Shown: piece after piece, positions 25,270-37,395 of the stretch
Position numbering within the stretch: the first letter of the stretch is position 1
How the letters are laid out: each line of letters begins with the position of its first letter
Assembly (NCBI GenBank): GCA_030844895.1
Contig: CM061229.1
Span: forward strand, 122,835,682 to 122,899,681
Length of the DNA stretch: 64,000 nt
From: Ambrosia x helenae
Lineage: Eukaryota > Streptophyta > Magnoliopsida > Asterales > Asteraceae
Reading direction: 5' to 3'
Position numbers and translations under genes: made by a program
Notes under the pieces: generated by a model
What the model was told of the DNA's origin: nothing
Database searches by the model: none
Seen by the model: the letters and a program-made list of their open reading frames with translations, nothing else

Positions 25270-26150
25270 TGGAAGGCCTTTCGTTTCCACTCGACTCGTC
25301 TAGTTCATCCGACTCGTCAGGTTCAAGTCTCAATTTTTTTTGCAAAGGTTTGTGAAGCCGCGGATGTTGAAGATATGGGACAATCAAAGAAAAAAATTGC
25401 GCAGCGTGATCGGTGGGGGCGCAAATGAGACTTTGATGAATAATTACTTTGTTGAAACCCCAAAGTACAATGTCGAGATGTTTAAATATTGATATTGTTT
25501 ATCGAAGGAATTATTTTTAACGATTGTCAAAGACATCGAAGCTAAAGTGTACATCAGCGATTCGTTAACTTGCAACCGGTAACGTTCCTGACGAACATGA
25601 TGAATATTTAGCTATGTCTAGTAGAATTTCAAGTGAGTCTCTTCACTATTTTTGCAATGCTGTTATTTACTTATATGGTAAAGAGTGTCTACGAAAACCG
25701 TCTGAACACGACATAACACGTTTCTACGCCGCACATGAAGATAGATGGCATCTTTGAGGGATGGTCGGTAGCATTAACTATACGCACATTGTTTGGAGAA
25801 GTTGTCTTAAGGTTTTGCGAGGTCAATTTATCAGATGTGACCATAAAAAACCAACGATCATGCTCAAAGCCGTTGCGCCGAACAATTTAGGGATTTGGCA
25901 TGCGTACTTAAGTCATCCTGGCTCAAATAACGACATTAATGTTAATGATGGTGCGATGATCACCCCTACTTTACCTTTTAGTGAAAGTATATGCCGTTCC
26001 CTTTTATTAAAGTGGTTTATTAAAGGATGCGTCACTAATTTGTATAGTCACCACATGAAGTGGTATCTCATGCATCGATTCACAACGAAAAGAAAAACAT
26101 GCACGATCTTTCTTATACATGTCCCTAAATCATGCATCTCTTCTCTTGCA
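25270..26150 (+). pseudogene. PIF/Harbinger DDE transposase relic (ALP1/HARBI1-like)
   Basis: Pieces in changing frames follow the family order. They are a Ser-rich start MEGLSFPLDSSSSSDSSGSS (25270), then NNYFVETPKYNVEMF, LRKPSEHDITRFYAAHEDRW, then GMVGSINYTHIVWRSC and LRGQF, and DHKKPTIMLKAVAP with WHAYLSHPGSNNDINV. GMxGSIDCxHxxWxxCP around the first catalytic Asp and GSNNDINV are hallmark transposase blocks. Here the expected Asp of GSIDC is Asn (SINYTH), there is a stop before GMVGS (about 25756) and several frameshifts. The last third, including the final catalytic acid region, is unrecognisable. Dead element. Confidence 0.75.
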
Positions 26151-27096
26151 TAAAGTAACATTATTCATTTATTTGGGCATAATCTGTCTCTTCAATGCTA
26201 CCATATATATTTATTTTATTATAAATATATCATATAAACCAACATAAAATATACATTATGCTTTCCTAATTCCATAATCAAATAAAAAGATGTATTAATC
26301 GCGTATAGGAACGTTGTTACCATGACATGGATTCAGTAAAACCTATTTGTAAATCTAAACTGAAACCAACCTATGAGTCAAACTCAACTTCAAAAGAATT
26401 TTTTTTAAAGTCTCTTTAATCGATTCAATAATACACATATCGATCCAAGCATGTGATTTTCAAGGTTTATTCGGTTTCCTCCTTGAATCGCGATTTGGAT
26501 ATTGATTCAATATACATACCGAATTAAGCATAAGGGTGGTTAATTTCACCGTGAATTTTTCATTTCAATAAAAGGAACAAATTAAATCAGGATAGCAGAT
26601 AGGTGAGCAACAAGCTAGGAGAAGATCAAGGATAATAATAATAATATTTGATTCATGTTTATCGTTTAAGTTATTTAGTTTGTTTACAGTTTGAAGTCAT
26701 AAGCATACGTGTTCACATATATATGATTTATTTCAAAGTAATATATAAACCCGGCAATAGAGTAGGAATTAGTTTTTTTTTAAACAGCTAAATGTTACTT
26801 TCTCCAAATTTCGCTATTTACATATAATACACCCATACATTGGATTGAACTCAAAACCTCCCATTAAAATGCAATAGTCACTACCAAATAAGTTAGCCCC
26901 ACTTGATGCGTAAGATTTAGTTGTCGTTTTGTAGGCTAGGAATAAAACAACAAGAAAAGTATGTTTTCAATAAACTTGAATTTTCGCATCTAAATATAGT
27001 GACATTAAAACATTCATAATCAGTACAGAAAGACTGGTGTCAACTTGTTATACACAATTTGAAAGTACAATAATAATATATTCAATTTTCCACTAA

Positions 27097-28982
27097 TTAT
27101 TTTGGCATAACCTGTTTAACAATGTCTGTTAAAGCAGTGTAAGTACCTACAACTGCAACACATGTTCCAAACAACAATATCATGAAAATCATCATCAGTT
27201 CAACTCCAAATTTCTTGAATCCTATGACGATCTTGCAGTAACACAAACACGGAAGCAATATCGACACTGTAATGCTTAAAAACGCACCGATAAACGCCAT
27301 CACATATCCAAAATATGGGACAACCAATGCCACAAAGACTGTGCTTGTCACTATACATGTTCGAATAAGACAACTCATCGTCTTGCTTTCTTGAAAGGGG
27401 ACTGTTTCTTCGACTGCTGTTGCAATCGGTGATATGACTAGCGCGTATTTGGATATCGGGTTGATTAGTGTTGTGTAGATTGCTATTTTTGAACTTATGT
27501 TTTTTGTTGGAAGATTTAATGTTATTTGTGATGTTAAGTGCTCCCCGAACATCAGGTAACCGAATATCGCCATTGATCCGTAACTGATTGTGCTTAGAAC
27601 AAAGCAAACAAATAGAACCTGAATATATAGTAGCAAGTGTTACTAATGTAAAATGGACACATACAAAAAGGAGTTTTTAGGACGTTTAAAACAGGACTGT
27701 TCATCGTGTCGGGTTGGCAAGTTGAATTGTTCAATCTAGACACGGCCCCTATTATTATTATTCAAGTCAAAAACATAAACTTAACCTCCACCCACTTAAA
27801 ATCACGTAACTCAAACATGACCCATTTAACCCATTTATGTAAATGGGTTGGTGGGTTGCTGGTAATAATAAAATTGTAAATATGTTAATCAGTTTGGTGG
27901 GTTGTACAAAAAATAATATGGGTTAAAATGTTCATAAACGGGTTAGTGGGTCGACTTGTTTAACTAAATGGGTTAGAAAGACCAACCCAAACACACCCCG
28001 TTAACTAAAGAGTGGACGAGAACACGACCCATTTAATTAAACAAACCAACCCAAACACAACCATTTTCTAAACGGCTTAAACATTTATTTCCATGTCATG
28101 TTAGTTTCATGTTTCGCGTCGTGTCAGAAATCGACACCACTATCAAAAAATGACATATACATATTACATACCTTAGGGAACTGAGACTTGTCCTTCATGG
28201 AATTGCATATAGTTGGAAAAACAGCATGCCCACAATAACAAAAGGTAAACAAACTTATAGCAGTAGACAACCCACTCCAATTCCACACATCTCCACTCTC
28301 ATGGAACCCAATTCCATCAAAAGCACCACACCAAAACACAGCCACCACTAGAATCAATGATGCCAACACTCCACCAGCAGAAACATATGCCAAAACACCT
28401 AAACTCCTTAACCAAGTTGTAGGCAACACAACAAGAGCAGTCAACAACACAAACACTTGTTTCCCACCAACTCTTGTTCCAAACACTCCAAACTCTTCTT
28501 TTGGAAACAACTTGTGTAGATTGTCACCTTCCATTATTAGAAACTCGACCGCCACAAAAAAAAGCTCCAGGTACAAAAACGTTGACACAATCGCCCTTCC
28601 TTTTCGACCAAACGCCACTTGGCCAATATCCGGATAGGATTTAATAAGGGGATCCGAATCCATGCATCTGCGAAGTAGTAGACCGGTGTAGAAACATAAA
28701 AGGGCTACTAATAATAGTAACATAAGGCTTAACCAGCCACCTTTTGAGAGTGCATAGGGTACTGATAATATGCCCACACCTGAAAAAAAAAAAAAAAAAA
28801 AAAAAGCTATTACATTTTTTAGTTGGGAATGTTGTTATCAAGTTATAGTTATTTGTTGCATATTAATTACCAGATAAAGTATTTACTCCATTGAAGCATG
28901 TTCTAATGAAGGTGGTGCCTATGGTTGGTGGTTGTTCATGTTGGTTTTGGCTCTCAACTGTCTCCATGTTGTTGGTGGCCAT
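27097..28982 (-). CDS. vacuolar amino acid transporter, AVT1-like (AAAP family)
   Basis: Three exons (28982-28871, 28779-28172, 27618-27097) join to 1242 nt, 413 residues. After a short hydrophilic N-terminus the Aa_trans domain begins with FIRTCFNGVNTLSGVGILSVPYALSKGGW, the signature first helix. About ten or eleven membrane segments follow. Other family blocks are SYPDIGQVAFGRKGR, CYCGHAVFPTICNSMKDKSQFP and YGSMAIFGYLMFGE. AVT1 proteins exchange neutral amino acids for protons at the tonoplast. The N-terminal cytosolic tail is short compared with the longer AVT1 members, so this resembles the compact AVT1 group; the exact paralogue is not assigned. Intron 2 (27619-28171) is filled by a repeat of GGGTTGGTGGGTT type. 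The first in-frame ATG (28982) was chosen; a second Met is six codons downstream. Confidence 0.9.
27690..28135. repeat. CGTGTCGGGTT/AACCCATTT-type repeat in AVT intron 2
   Basis: The segment starts with CATCGTGTCGGGTTGG and ends with CGCGTCGTGTCAG, with many AACCCATTTA and GGGTTGGTGGG words between on both strands. It looks like an inserted, partly palindromic repeat. No target duplication was identified. Confidence 0.5.
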
Positions 28983-29662
28983 GTTTTCTAAGGTTGGCAC
29001 CAACACAAGTAATGTTGGTTGTAAGTGTGTGAATCATTTATAGATGAAATTGCAATATATAGTTAATTTTTGGATACGTGGAAAGTTGTGACAGTGGGTT
29101 CATATGTCAAAACTAGAGGGGTAGAGGATGTGGGTAAGTATGAAAGAACTTTTAGTTCGTTACTTTGTGTTCGTTCATTTAAATTTTACTTCGTGTTTGT
29201 TCATTTAAATTTGGGCGAACAAGTGGACGGGTATAAACACTTTTTGAGTTTCCTTATTCACGTGTGTTGTTTAAGAAGAGATGTTTGGTCATGTTTGTTA
29301 AAAACATATAAAATGTTTAAAAGCAATATTAAAGTTATAATATACGTGATATTTATATTAATCTTGATATTGTTTGTTAAGATATAAATATATACTATTA
29401 AAATTATTTAAATATATGTATATATAATATTTGTACTTAAACAAACGTCCTTTAATTAATAATTTACCGAACCTTAACGAATGTAAATTAACGAGTAAGA
29501 GGTTTCTTCATATTCGTTGGTTTAACTAAACAAATTGAACGAACATAGAAAGAAGACCATTCTACAATTTTGTAGGTTTAAATCGGACTAGTAAAATGCA
29601 TAAATCACAATTTGTCTGAAAACATATATGAGCATTATTACAAACATATATTCTAAATCTTG
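28983..29662. other. upstream of the AVT gene, AT-rich
   Basis: This stretch should hold the AVT promoter and 5' UTR. Two TTCGTTCATTTAAATTT-like words recur at 29165-29215. No other structure is seen. Confidence 0.35.
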
Positions 29663-29671
29663 TTTTAAATA

Positions 29672-29870
29672 GGGAAAATAGATTTTAATACTCTCAACTA
29701 TCGTCTGTTGACGGATAATACTTCCAACTATCATTTTGGCTATTAGCACTCCAAACTTTCAACTTGTTTGCTTTTATCACTCCCAACTAACTGGGGTCTA
29801 ACCCGGTTAGTGTTCGTGGCCAAAATGTAAAAACCTAAACTTAAGGGACCATTTTGAAACTTTTTATTAT

Positions 29871-29906
<36 letters not shown>

Positions 29907-30758
29907 CCACCACCATCTGCCGCCACCCCACCACCACCACCACCACCATCACCACCACCATCTGCCATCAGCCCACCACCACCACCACCCCTCTACCACC
30001 ACCTTTCTTCTTCTTCTTCTTCTTCTTCTTTGACAAACAACCACCCCCTGCAATAAAAACCCAAAATTCGTGAATCAGAACCCTTAATTGCTGAATTGAA
30101 GCCCTAAAATTCGAGTACGATTAACACCCTCCTTCTTCTTAATCTGCTTCCCGAGGACGATTAACCCCAACCCGAGTACGATTAACCCCAATCTGCCGCC
30201 TCTTTGCTTCTTCTTCTGCTAGGGTTTCGTTGGTTGTGGTTTTGGAGTATGACGAAGGTGAAGGGAAGGGTGGTGGTGGTGGATGAAGGTGAAGGGTGGT
30301 GGTGGTGGTGGTGGAAGGTGTGGGTGGAAGCTTTGGTGTGGGTGGTTTCGCCGCCCCGTAGCTGTCACCGTCGTTTTCTTCCTCCTTTCTCCTTTCTCCT
30401 TCGAGCTCTCTCTCTCTCATCTGCTTCTCTCTCTTCCTCTCAGCGTCCTTTCTCTGTAATAGACAGTAGGTGTGTAGAGGTGGTGGTGGTTTAGAGAGAG
30501 AGGGGGGGGGGGGGGGGATTTATAAGTTAAAGGTTTAATGTCAAAATTGCCCCTTAAGTTATGTTTTTTATATTTTGGCCACATATAAGTTTAGATTTTT
30601 ACATTTTGGCCACAAACACTAACCAGGTTTGACCTCAGTTAGTTCGGGAGTGATAAAAGCAAACAAGTTGAAAGTTTGGAGTGCTAATGGCCAAAGTGAT
30701 AGTTAGGAGTATTATCCACCAATAGGCGATAGTCTGGAGTATTAAAATCCATTTTCCC
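29672..30758. mobile_element. non-autonomous Mutator-like element (MULE) with long TIRs
   Basis: Terminal inverted repeats of about 165-170 bp are nearly identical: the left starts GGGAAAATAGATTTTAATAC, and the right, reverse-complemented, GGGAAAATGGATTTTAATAC. Both go on through AGCACTCCAAACTTTCAACT. The element is flanked by a perfect 9-bp duplication, TTTTAAATA, at 29663-29671 and 30759-30767. Long TIRs with a 9-bp duplication are the Mutator signature. The interior is a patchwork of (GA)n (about 29874-29903), CCACCA and CTTCTT runs, GGTGGT runs and a G-tract. It includes unique-looking sequence with CCCTAA.. and TTCGTGAATCAG words that could be a captured 5' UTR. There is no transposase. 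Confidence 0.9.
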
Positions 30759-30901
30759 TTTTAAATAATAACAAAAAAAATGAAGAAAACTACTAACTAT
30801 GAGATTAATCTACCCAAACAAATCTAAACTGTGATATCATTTATAGCATCCCAAAGTGTTAAAAGTTGTCCATAAAGGCGGAGAGACACTAGCTGCCAAC
30901 G

Positions 30902-31138
30902 ATGGTAGGTCTTCTGTCCAGAGACATCCAAGTTCATTTGAACATATGTGTCGTATGTCGCGAGTTTCAGGATCTTTTTGTTTCCTGTCATTTTGCTCAC
31001 TCTGTTTGGACAGTGATTAATGATAATACCAATGCTTTCATCCCTGCTTATAATGGGTTAAAGGATTTGTTGGATCTTCATAGCTTATTGGGTTTTAGTA
31101 TTGGTTCGTTTCGGTTTTTCGGACATAATCACGTATAA
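30902..31138 (+). pseudogene. LINE ORF2 tail relic, zf-RVT-like
   Basis: The translation contains CVVCREFQDLFVSCHFAHSVWTVI, a match in spacing to the zinc-knuckle (zf-RVT) after plant L1-type reverse transcriptases (C-x2-C...LFxSCxFAxxVW). No reverse transcriptase is adjacent. Isolated fragment. Confidence 0.6.
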
Positions 31139-31139
31139 T

Positions 31140-31467
31140 ATAAAAATAATAAAACGTATAATCCAAGATTTAAGAATATTTCTTAAATGTTTCATTTAAG
31201 TTAATATATTTAACTTTTTCAATTGGTATTGTTCAAAAAAAACCAAACATTCTAAACTATTTTTATGTTTTTCCAAAATATTATTAAAACATTTCTTTTG
31301 TAATACTTTAAAAATTAATTATTTTTATGCTAAATTTTGATATTTTGTGTAGGCAATAGGATAAATCATTTCAAAAATAGATTAAATATAATAATGTTCT
31401 TATTATTAATTAATACTTAACATTCAAGAATAAAACTCATAATTCCTAAATCAATGTATAAGAAACA

Positions 31468-31501
<34 letters not shown>

Positions 31502-31671
31502 GATTTTTTGAGTTATTCGGTTCGGGTTTTTTTTTTCCGTTTTTTATAAAATGCAAAACTAAAACCGAACCGCTAATTTCAGTTCAGATTTTTTTCCGTT
31601 TATTTTTTTATTTTTTTATTTTTTTATTTTTTTATTTTTTGCGGTTTGATTTTTATCGGTTTGGTTAAATT

Positions 31672-31703
<32 letters not shown>

Positions 31704-32140
31704 CTTTTTTTTTTTTATCACCCTAGAAGAAACTTAAGCTTGGGTTTTTTTGTGAGTTAGAAAGAGGCTCAAGGATTTATCCTTAACTCGGGACAGAAAT
31801 TCCCATTTCTTTGGGTCCTTGTTTTGTTGTTGTTTAGTGGTGGTTTTATCTCTGTTCTTGGGTTTCTTTGTTGTGGTTATCTAGCAGTTTGTTAGCTTTT
31901 TTTTTTTTTTTTTTCTACTAAAATTTTTGTTAGTCATTAAAAAATATGAAATAAATAAATAACAACCAAGCATGTGAAATCGTGACTTCATTGAAGTCAC
32001 TGATTTTCCCAACATTATTATAGATTTATGAGTTGTTTATGGTTCAATGACATTTATAACTTAAATGAGATACAATGTTACACCCTTCCAACATTGTAGC
32101 TAACTTATTCTTCTAGCTTAGAGCATTTATATGAGGTTTC
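31140..32140. other. gene-free, low complexity
   Basis: The stretch holds a (CA)n/A run near 31470-31500, a tract of CGGTTT/AACCGAAC words (about 31515-31660) and long T runs (31675-31715, 31897-31915). No coding or structured element is seen. Confidence 0.4.
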
Positions 32141-32143
32141 TTA

Positions 32144-32446
32144 GACTATTGGGTGTGGAGAGGGGTGACATATCCACGTAGGTGCCACGTAGGAGTGGGG
32201 GAGAAACATTTTTATGATGGGCTTCCAAGGGGGTGGTGTGCACTATGATGACGGACCTCCTCATTGACCAGAACCCAGAATTATTAAAAATAATAAAAAA
32301 CTATTAAAAACAATAACATTTCAAATCCCAAGACAAAATCAGGCCCGGCTTCCACGGCAAGAGGGTGCCGGCATTGCCGTTGCCGCGCTAGGGGGATGGT
32401 GTAGCTCGGCCCGGCATGGCTTTGCCGCCCCCCATACCTAGTAGTC
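32144..32446. mobile_element. Tourist/Harbinger MITE, 303 bp
   Basis: The left end GACTATTGGGTGTGG and the right end, reverse-complemented, GACTACTAGGTATGG match. TTA flanks both sides (32141-32143 and 32447-32449). The termini match those of the ORF1-bearing element at 10273, which is a plausible mobiliser. The second half is GC-rich (GGCCCGGC, TTGCCG words). Confidence 0.8.
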
Positions 32447-32449
32447 TTA

Positions 32450-33235
32450 TCCTTATCCCCATCCACATAATTACACTAAAAATCACGATATTTTTTCATT
32501 TATTTTTCTTAATTAATAATTTTTATACCGTTGGCATTACTTTTAATCTTTCTTCCACTCGCAACCACTTTCAAAAAATATTAAAAATAAATGTAGGGGA
32601 ACAATGTCACGCTAAATATACAGATAAACAGTAACATTGTATCTCTCCTCCACTCACAACGCTTTATCAAATATGCAAACCTCACTCACAAAAATATGAG
32701 AACGTGCTGTGAATGCTCTTATTCATTGCTGAATAAGCTTATTAATGTAGCTCTAGTTTGTCATATATTTAGTCCACAAGTAACATATTCAATTCCCAAA
32801 TGAATAAGGTAGCTACAATATGGGTGGTAGATCTTTTAATAAGTATCTTAAAATGTATGTAAATAAAGAAAATCTAAAGTTCAAAAACACAAAATATATA
32901 GAAGTAACATAAAGCAATATTCATCCTGTTTATTATATCCTTTTGTTATCATTTATATATTATTATATCATTTTGTTCTCATATTATAAGTTTGATATAA
33001 ATATTTTTTTTTATTTGACAATTTTATAGGTGGGTGGTAATTTATATATGGTTAGCAATCGGAAAAAGTGAAGATGAATAGATTGGCATTTATACCAGTT
33101 AGAACTATATTCTGGTATATATGCATCTCCATTTAGCCACTTGGATTCCACATGACATTCCACGTTCCCACTAATGACCATATGTTTGTTGCTTTTGAGG
33201 ACCCTATCTTGTGTCCCCTTTTCCATCCTAAACCA
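32450..33235. other. gene-free, AT-rich
   Basis: I see no open frame worth reporting and no repeat with defined ends in this segment. Confidence 0.35.
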
Positions 33236-33451
33236 AGGGATTGTTTGGTTAATTAAGTGTCGAATTATTAAGATGGTCTGAATGGTTAAGAGACTCTGAA
33301 TGGTTAAGAGCTGAATCATTTAGCATGTCTTATTAGCTTAATGGTTCAGTACTTAATCATTCCATTCAGATGTTGAAACAAACAGTCTAAATGCTGAATG
33401 ATTCATACCTGAATGGTTAAAAGGTTGATTAAGAGGCTACCAAACAGCCCC
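33236..33451. mobile_element. Tourist-like MITE, copy 2
   Basis: The right end GAGGCTACCAAACAGCCCC is well kept; the left end is AGGGATTGTTTGGTT. The interior repeats GAATGGTTAAGAG and TGAATCATT words as in the copies at 7106 and 40084. TAA follows on the right, while the left duplication is not clear. It is inverted relative to copies 1 and 3. Confidence 0.65.
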
Positions 33452-33454
33452 TAA

Positions 33455-34510
33455 GTGAGGATGGGGCACTCACTATAGAGCCTCGGTGGAGCAACTCCAC
33501 CACACCAATCGTAGCCTGTCACTTGGACCATCACCCTTGAACCCCTTCTACCGGCGGCACTACCCGTGAAGCATCCGGGTACCCTCTCTCCTTTGCATCT
33601 CTCTATCTTCTTTGCACAGGTGAAGTAGACCACGAAAATGGAGCACGGGACTTCACGGAACCCACTACCCAGGTCACTGGAGGCAGTGAACCCATGGGGA
33701 TAGTGGGGTACCAACACTATTTGCTAGTAGCGCCCCGTCCTCCCTAACACGATACAAAGTAAATACTTTAAATGTCATTCTCTTAATGGTTAACATCAAA
33801 ACATATACCAACTTGAATTTATGTGCGTACATAAAAATAAGCACCTAAAACGCATATGGGTCAACATGACATTATACAAAGTTTTTATAAAGCTAAAAGG
33901 GTGTAAGTGACAACGTTAAAAATTGAGGGGTGCTGTTTAAAACAAAAAAAGCCCAACCCAATTACACAAGGGGAAAAAACCCACCAAGTGATCATAAGAA
34001 CGGAGGAAGAATAAGGCTGCCACGTCATCAGTGATGTACACGTCAACATGCCTTGTCAGCTGTCACGTCAGCTTACACTAACCCAGTTAGTTCATATTTA
34101 ATGGAGGTTCATTTTTGACACTCATATGTTCACCTGAGATTATTCTGGTCCAACGTTAAGTTTATATAATTATTGGCCAATGACCCAAACCTTGGATTAT
34201 TTAAATCCTTAATTTACTCTTAAATACATATTTGAATTTCTACATGGCACGAATATTTGATATATTGACTAATTTACCTATTTTATTGTTTAATTTAAAT
34301 GGAAAAAAAATCTAAATAGATAAAATAAAATATACATGAAAAAACAATGCAAACCCAACATGATACAATAAAGCAAAAATGTCATTGCTTGTAAAATAAA
34401 ATGTAATAATTATCAACTAGTGAACAGAAGTATGTAATTAACAAAGTTATTTTGTGTCAAAACACATGAATAAAAGAAAGAAAAAGAAGATTTATATTTA
34501 ACAGTAAAAT
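33455..34510. other. gene-free; 33455-33730 unusually GC-rich
   Basis: 33455-33730 is higher in GC than its surroundings and reads through GAGCCTCGGTGGAGC and CGGCGGCACTACCCG. It looks like part of a repeat or an old insertion, but I see no ends or protein match. The rest is AT-rich without features. Confidence 0.3.
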
Positions 34511-34527
34511 TATAACGTTGACTTATT

Positions 34528-34634
34528 GTATGATGTCCCTCCTTACAAATGTAAGATTGTGGGTTTAAATATTTGTTAATGCAAGGTGAGGTGGAATAAA
34601 AGTGTAATAAAAATTTGTCGTTAAAAAAAAAAAG
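34528..34634 (+). mobile_element. short SINE-like insertion, 107 bp
   Basis: The insertion is bounded by a 14-bp duplication with one mismatch: AACGTTGACTTATT (34514-34527) and AACGTCGACTTATT (34635-34648). It ends in GTT-A11-G and contains GATTGTGGGTTTAAATA, a decayed B box (GGTTCRANNC). Size, A-tail and duplication fit a very short or truncated SINE. Confidence 0.6.
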
Positions 34635-34649
34635 AACGTCGACTTATTT

Positions 34650-36470
34650 AAAAAAAGGTAAGATTCCAAGGAACGTTGTGTATTCCACTAGTATAAAGTA
34701 TATTGTCATCGAGTCAAAAAAATAAAATAAATAATAATAATCCTCTTTTCACTTTCGATCCTCTTTGTTTCGTTTTCTTTCACTTTCTCCCATTTATATC
34801 TTATCAAGACTTAAAAAAACTTATAATTTTTAGTATGTTTTCATTTTTGGAGCACAAGTGATCATATACAATTTCTCTACTTCAGATATTGACACATGCA
34901 TGATGCATGTACTCCATAAAGATTACAACACTTTTAAGTTGATAATTGATTGAATAACTAACTATTGTTTTAGAAAACGAAAAACTTAATCGGCCACTTG
35001 GACTGACTACACGGTTTGTACATCTTTTTTAAATCCTTAATTTGTATTAACTTTTTAAGTCAATCAATGGATATTATACATACAAATAATTGTCTGTTCC
35101 AAAAACAATATATAAATACTAAAGATTGCACAGCCGGTTAAGTATACACGCCCGGTTCCAAGATTCAAACTGTTGGCATAGTTGTTAAACTCGATTTTTT
35201 CAAAATGTAAATGGTGAACGAATTGTATAAATTTCAAACCAACTAAACTAACTGATTTGTTTCAATTTAAATAGTTTGATCGTTTCAACAGTTTATAAGC
35301 ACTTCTCTAGAAAACATGTCTCACCAACTTTAACTTTAAGTTTAATGGCTATAATGAAGAGGTTAATTATTTGGTTTAATCCAACACCAACCCACGAGTA
35401 CACATCAATTACGAAGTAAGGTACATATGCTATGTTCATATCTAAACAGTCACCTATTATATTCACCAAAGGTCAGCCAAAAAAAAAAGAAAGAAAAAAA
35501 AGAAAAGAATATTAGGCGGTATGGTGTGAAGTGAAACCCATGCCACATCAGGGTTTTAGAGCGTCAAACATCGCCCCTACTCCACAACCCTTAACTAGCG
35601 CGAGAAGGGGAGGGGGGTGTTGCAACAACCAATCAGATTCTGAGAAACTATAGTGGAAATATAAATATATCAAGAATTATATATGCACAAAATATAATGT
35701 TAGGATAAGAGTGTGGGGAGTGTCCAACGTTACATGGCGTGGGGCGGGTGAGGTGGCATGATTTGATTGGTTTTTTTTTTTATAAATAAATAACCTTTAA
35801 ATATTTAAAACTCAAGTTCTCTTTCTAAGCCCCTCCACTCCTCATCATTTTGAGGGCTTGAAAAGTGGAACCCACATATATCGTTTGACCACTCATGCCC
35901 CTTAGAAATGTACAAAAAAACCGGTTTTTCAAACCCATCCGAAAAAAACCCAGTAAAAACCGGTTTGGAGTGAAACTGGTTTGAACCCGATTCTATGGGT
36001 CGGTCCTAGGAGCGATTTGTTGTTTTGAGGCTCGGTTTGGGGAAAAAATCGGTTTAGGAGAAAAAACCGGTAATATCAAGTATTTTGGGCCCTATACACC
36101 CGGTTTGGGAAAAAAACCGGTTTTAAACCCGGTTCGAACCGGTTCCATATGGGCTGGGTATTGGGTCCTAGAAGCTGGTTCTTAAACCGATCCGTTTTTT
36201 AACAGAAACTGATTTCTTCATCATCAATACAAACTGGTTCGGTTTGGAGAAAAAAACTGGTTTGTCTATGTCTAATGCCCCCTTTTCAAGCCCTTGCACT
36301 CTCAATATTCTAAGATTTCAATGTCAAAAAAGTGAACTTGTTTTAAGCACTGAGTGCTTTAATAACTAAAAAGAGATAGATTTAACTTAAAGCAAATGAT
36401 CTTTAGATAAACTGTATGCACACGCAAAATAACGCACCACGAAAAGAAATCACGTTTAAAGAAAGAAAAT
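34650..36470. other. gene-free, two MITE-like segments and an ACCGGTTT tract
   Basis: 35515-35900 contains GTATGGTGTGAAGTG and AAGAGTGTGGGGAGTG near one side and CCCCTCCACTCCTC and CATGCCCCTTAG near the other. They look like nested MITE relatives of those at 32144 and 59902, but I could not pair the ends. 35920-36270 is a run of ACCGGTTT/AAACCGGT words. No gene is seen. Confidence 0.35.
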
Positions 36471-36488
36471 ATATATGCAATAGAAGTA

Positions 36489-36750
36489 GCGAGTGATGCC
36501 ATGGAAACATGGTTAAGCATACTGGTTTTACCCATGAGATCCGGGTTCGACTCTCACGTGAAGCAACTCGCATGCCCTCTTCTCGCGAGGGGCTGGTCTC
36601 TTTAGGGTTTTCCTAGTGTACGCCAGACTAAACTCTGATGTCAGCGTGGGCCCGGTTAAGAAAACATGATCTGGCCGGAGTGAGGCAGTTGACTCCCCGG
36701 AAAGTGGTGTGATTAAACACCGCTAAAGTTGAAATTCGCCATAAAAAAAT
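36489..36750 (+). mobile_element. tRNA-derived SINE, 262 bp
   Basis: Pol III promoter boxes are intact: A box TGGTTAAGCATACTGG near 36510 and B box GGGTTCGACTC near 36543, about 33 bp apart. The element is flanked by a 16-bp duplication with one mismatch: atatgcaatagaagta (36473-36488) and atatgcaataaaagta (36751-36766). It ends in an A-rich tail after AAATTCGCCAT. This is not a tRNA gene: there is no foldable cloverleaf 3' half. Confidence 0.82.
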
Positions 36751-36939
36751 ATATGCAATAAAAGTATGATTCAAATATGTTCAATAAATAACATTGTTTT
36801 TGAAATACGAATATAGGACACAAAACAAAGAAATTAAAGTATTACTTTCATAACCATTTTTAGAGTATTTTTGGGAGTTACATTACTTTGAAGGCATACA
36901 CAGTTAAACAAGTCCTTGATATCATTTGTTTGACTCTTA

Positions 36940-37140
36940 GACTATTAGGTATGGAGAGGGGTGACATTTTTATGATGGGCCTCCACGTAGGCATCACGTA
37001 GGAGTGGGGGGAGAAGCATCTTCATGATAGGCCTCCAAGGGGGTAATGTGCATTATGATGACGGGCCTCCTCATTGGCCAGAATTATTAAAAATAATAAA
37101 AAAATCTATTAAAAATAAGAAACTAGCCCCGTCATGAGAG
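36940..37140. mobile_element. truncated Tourist/Harbinger MITE
   Basis: It is clearly related to the copy at 32144: GACTATTAGGTATGGAGAGGGG, then GCCTCCAAGGGGGT and CTCCTCATTGGCCAGAAT, after TTA at 36937-36939. Similarity stops near 37140 and no right terminus follows; a minisatellite begins there. Confidence 0.7.
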
Positions 37141-37157
37141 GCAAGGGATTGTCGGGC

Positions 37158-37320
37158 ATCCAGACCCAAACCCATCCTGACCCAACCCATCCAGACCCAA
37201 ACCCATCCTGACCCAACCCATCCTAACCTATTTTTTTAATCTACCCATCTTGACCCACACCCATCCTAACTCAAACCCATCCTGACCCATCAACCAAACC
37301 AACCCAACCTACCCATTTTG
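37158..37320. repeat. GACCCAAACCCATCCT tandem repeat
   Basis: About nine imperfect 15-17-bp units of GACCCAAACCCATCC run to about 37290 and then degenerate. They join directly to the truncated MITE. Confidence 0.8.
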
Positions 37321-37395
37321 CCACCCATAGTATATACTATTGTTTTGTTTCTTGATATTAACAAAAATTTTAATGTTTTTTCTTTCATTAAACCA

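Noticed and set aside
27200..27607. 135-codon frame overlapping AVT exon 3
   Set aside because: Shifted frame of the real transporter exon.
29743..29961. Val/Ser-rich reverse-strand open frame
   Set aside because: It is made by the (GA)n and CCACCA repeats of the MULE; no codon structure beyond the repeat.
36505..36560. tRNA gene
   Set aside because: A and B boxes are present, but no acceptor/T-arm pairing or proper 3' half follows, and a SINE body with duplication explains it.
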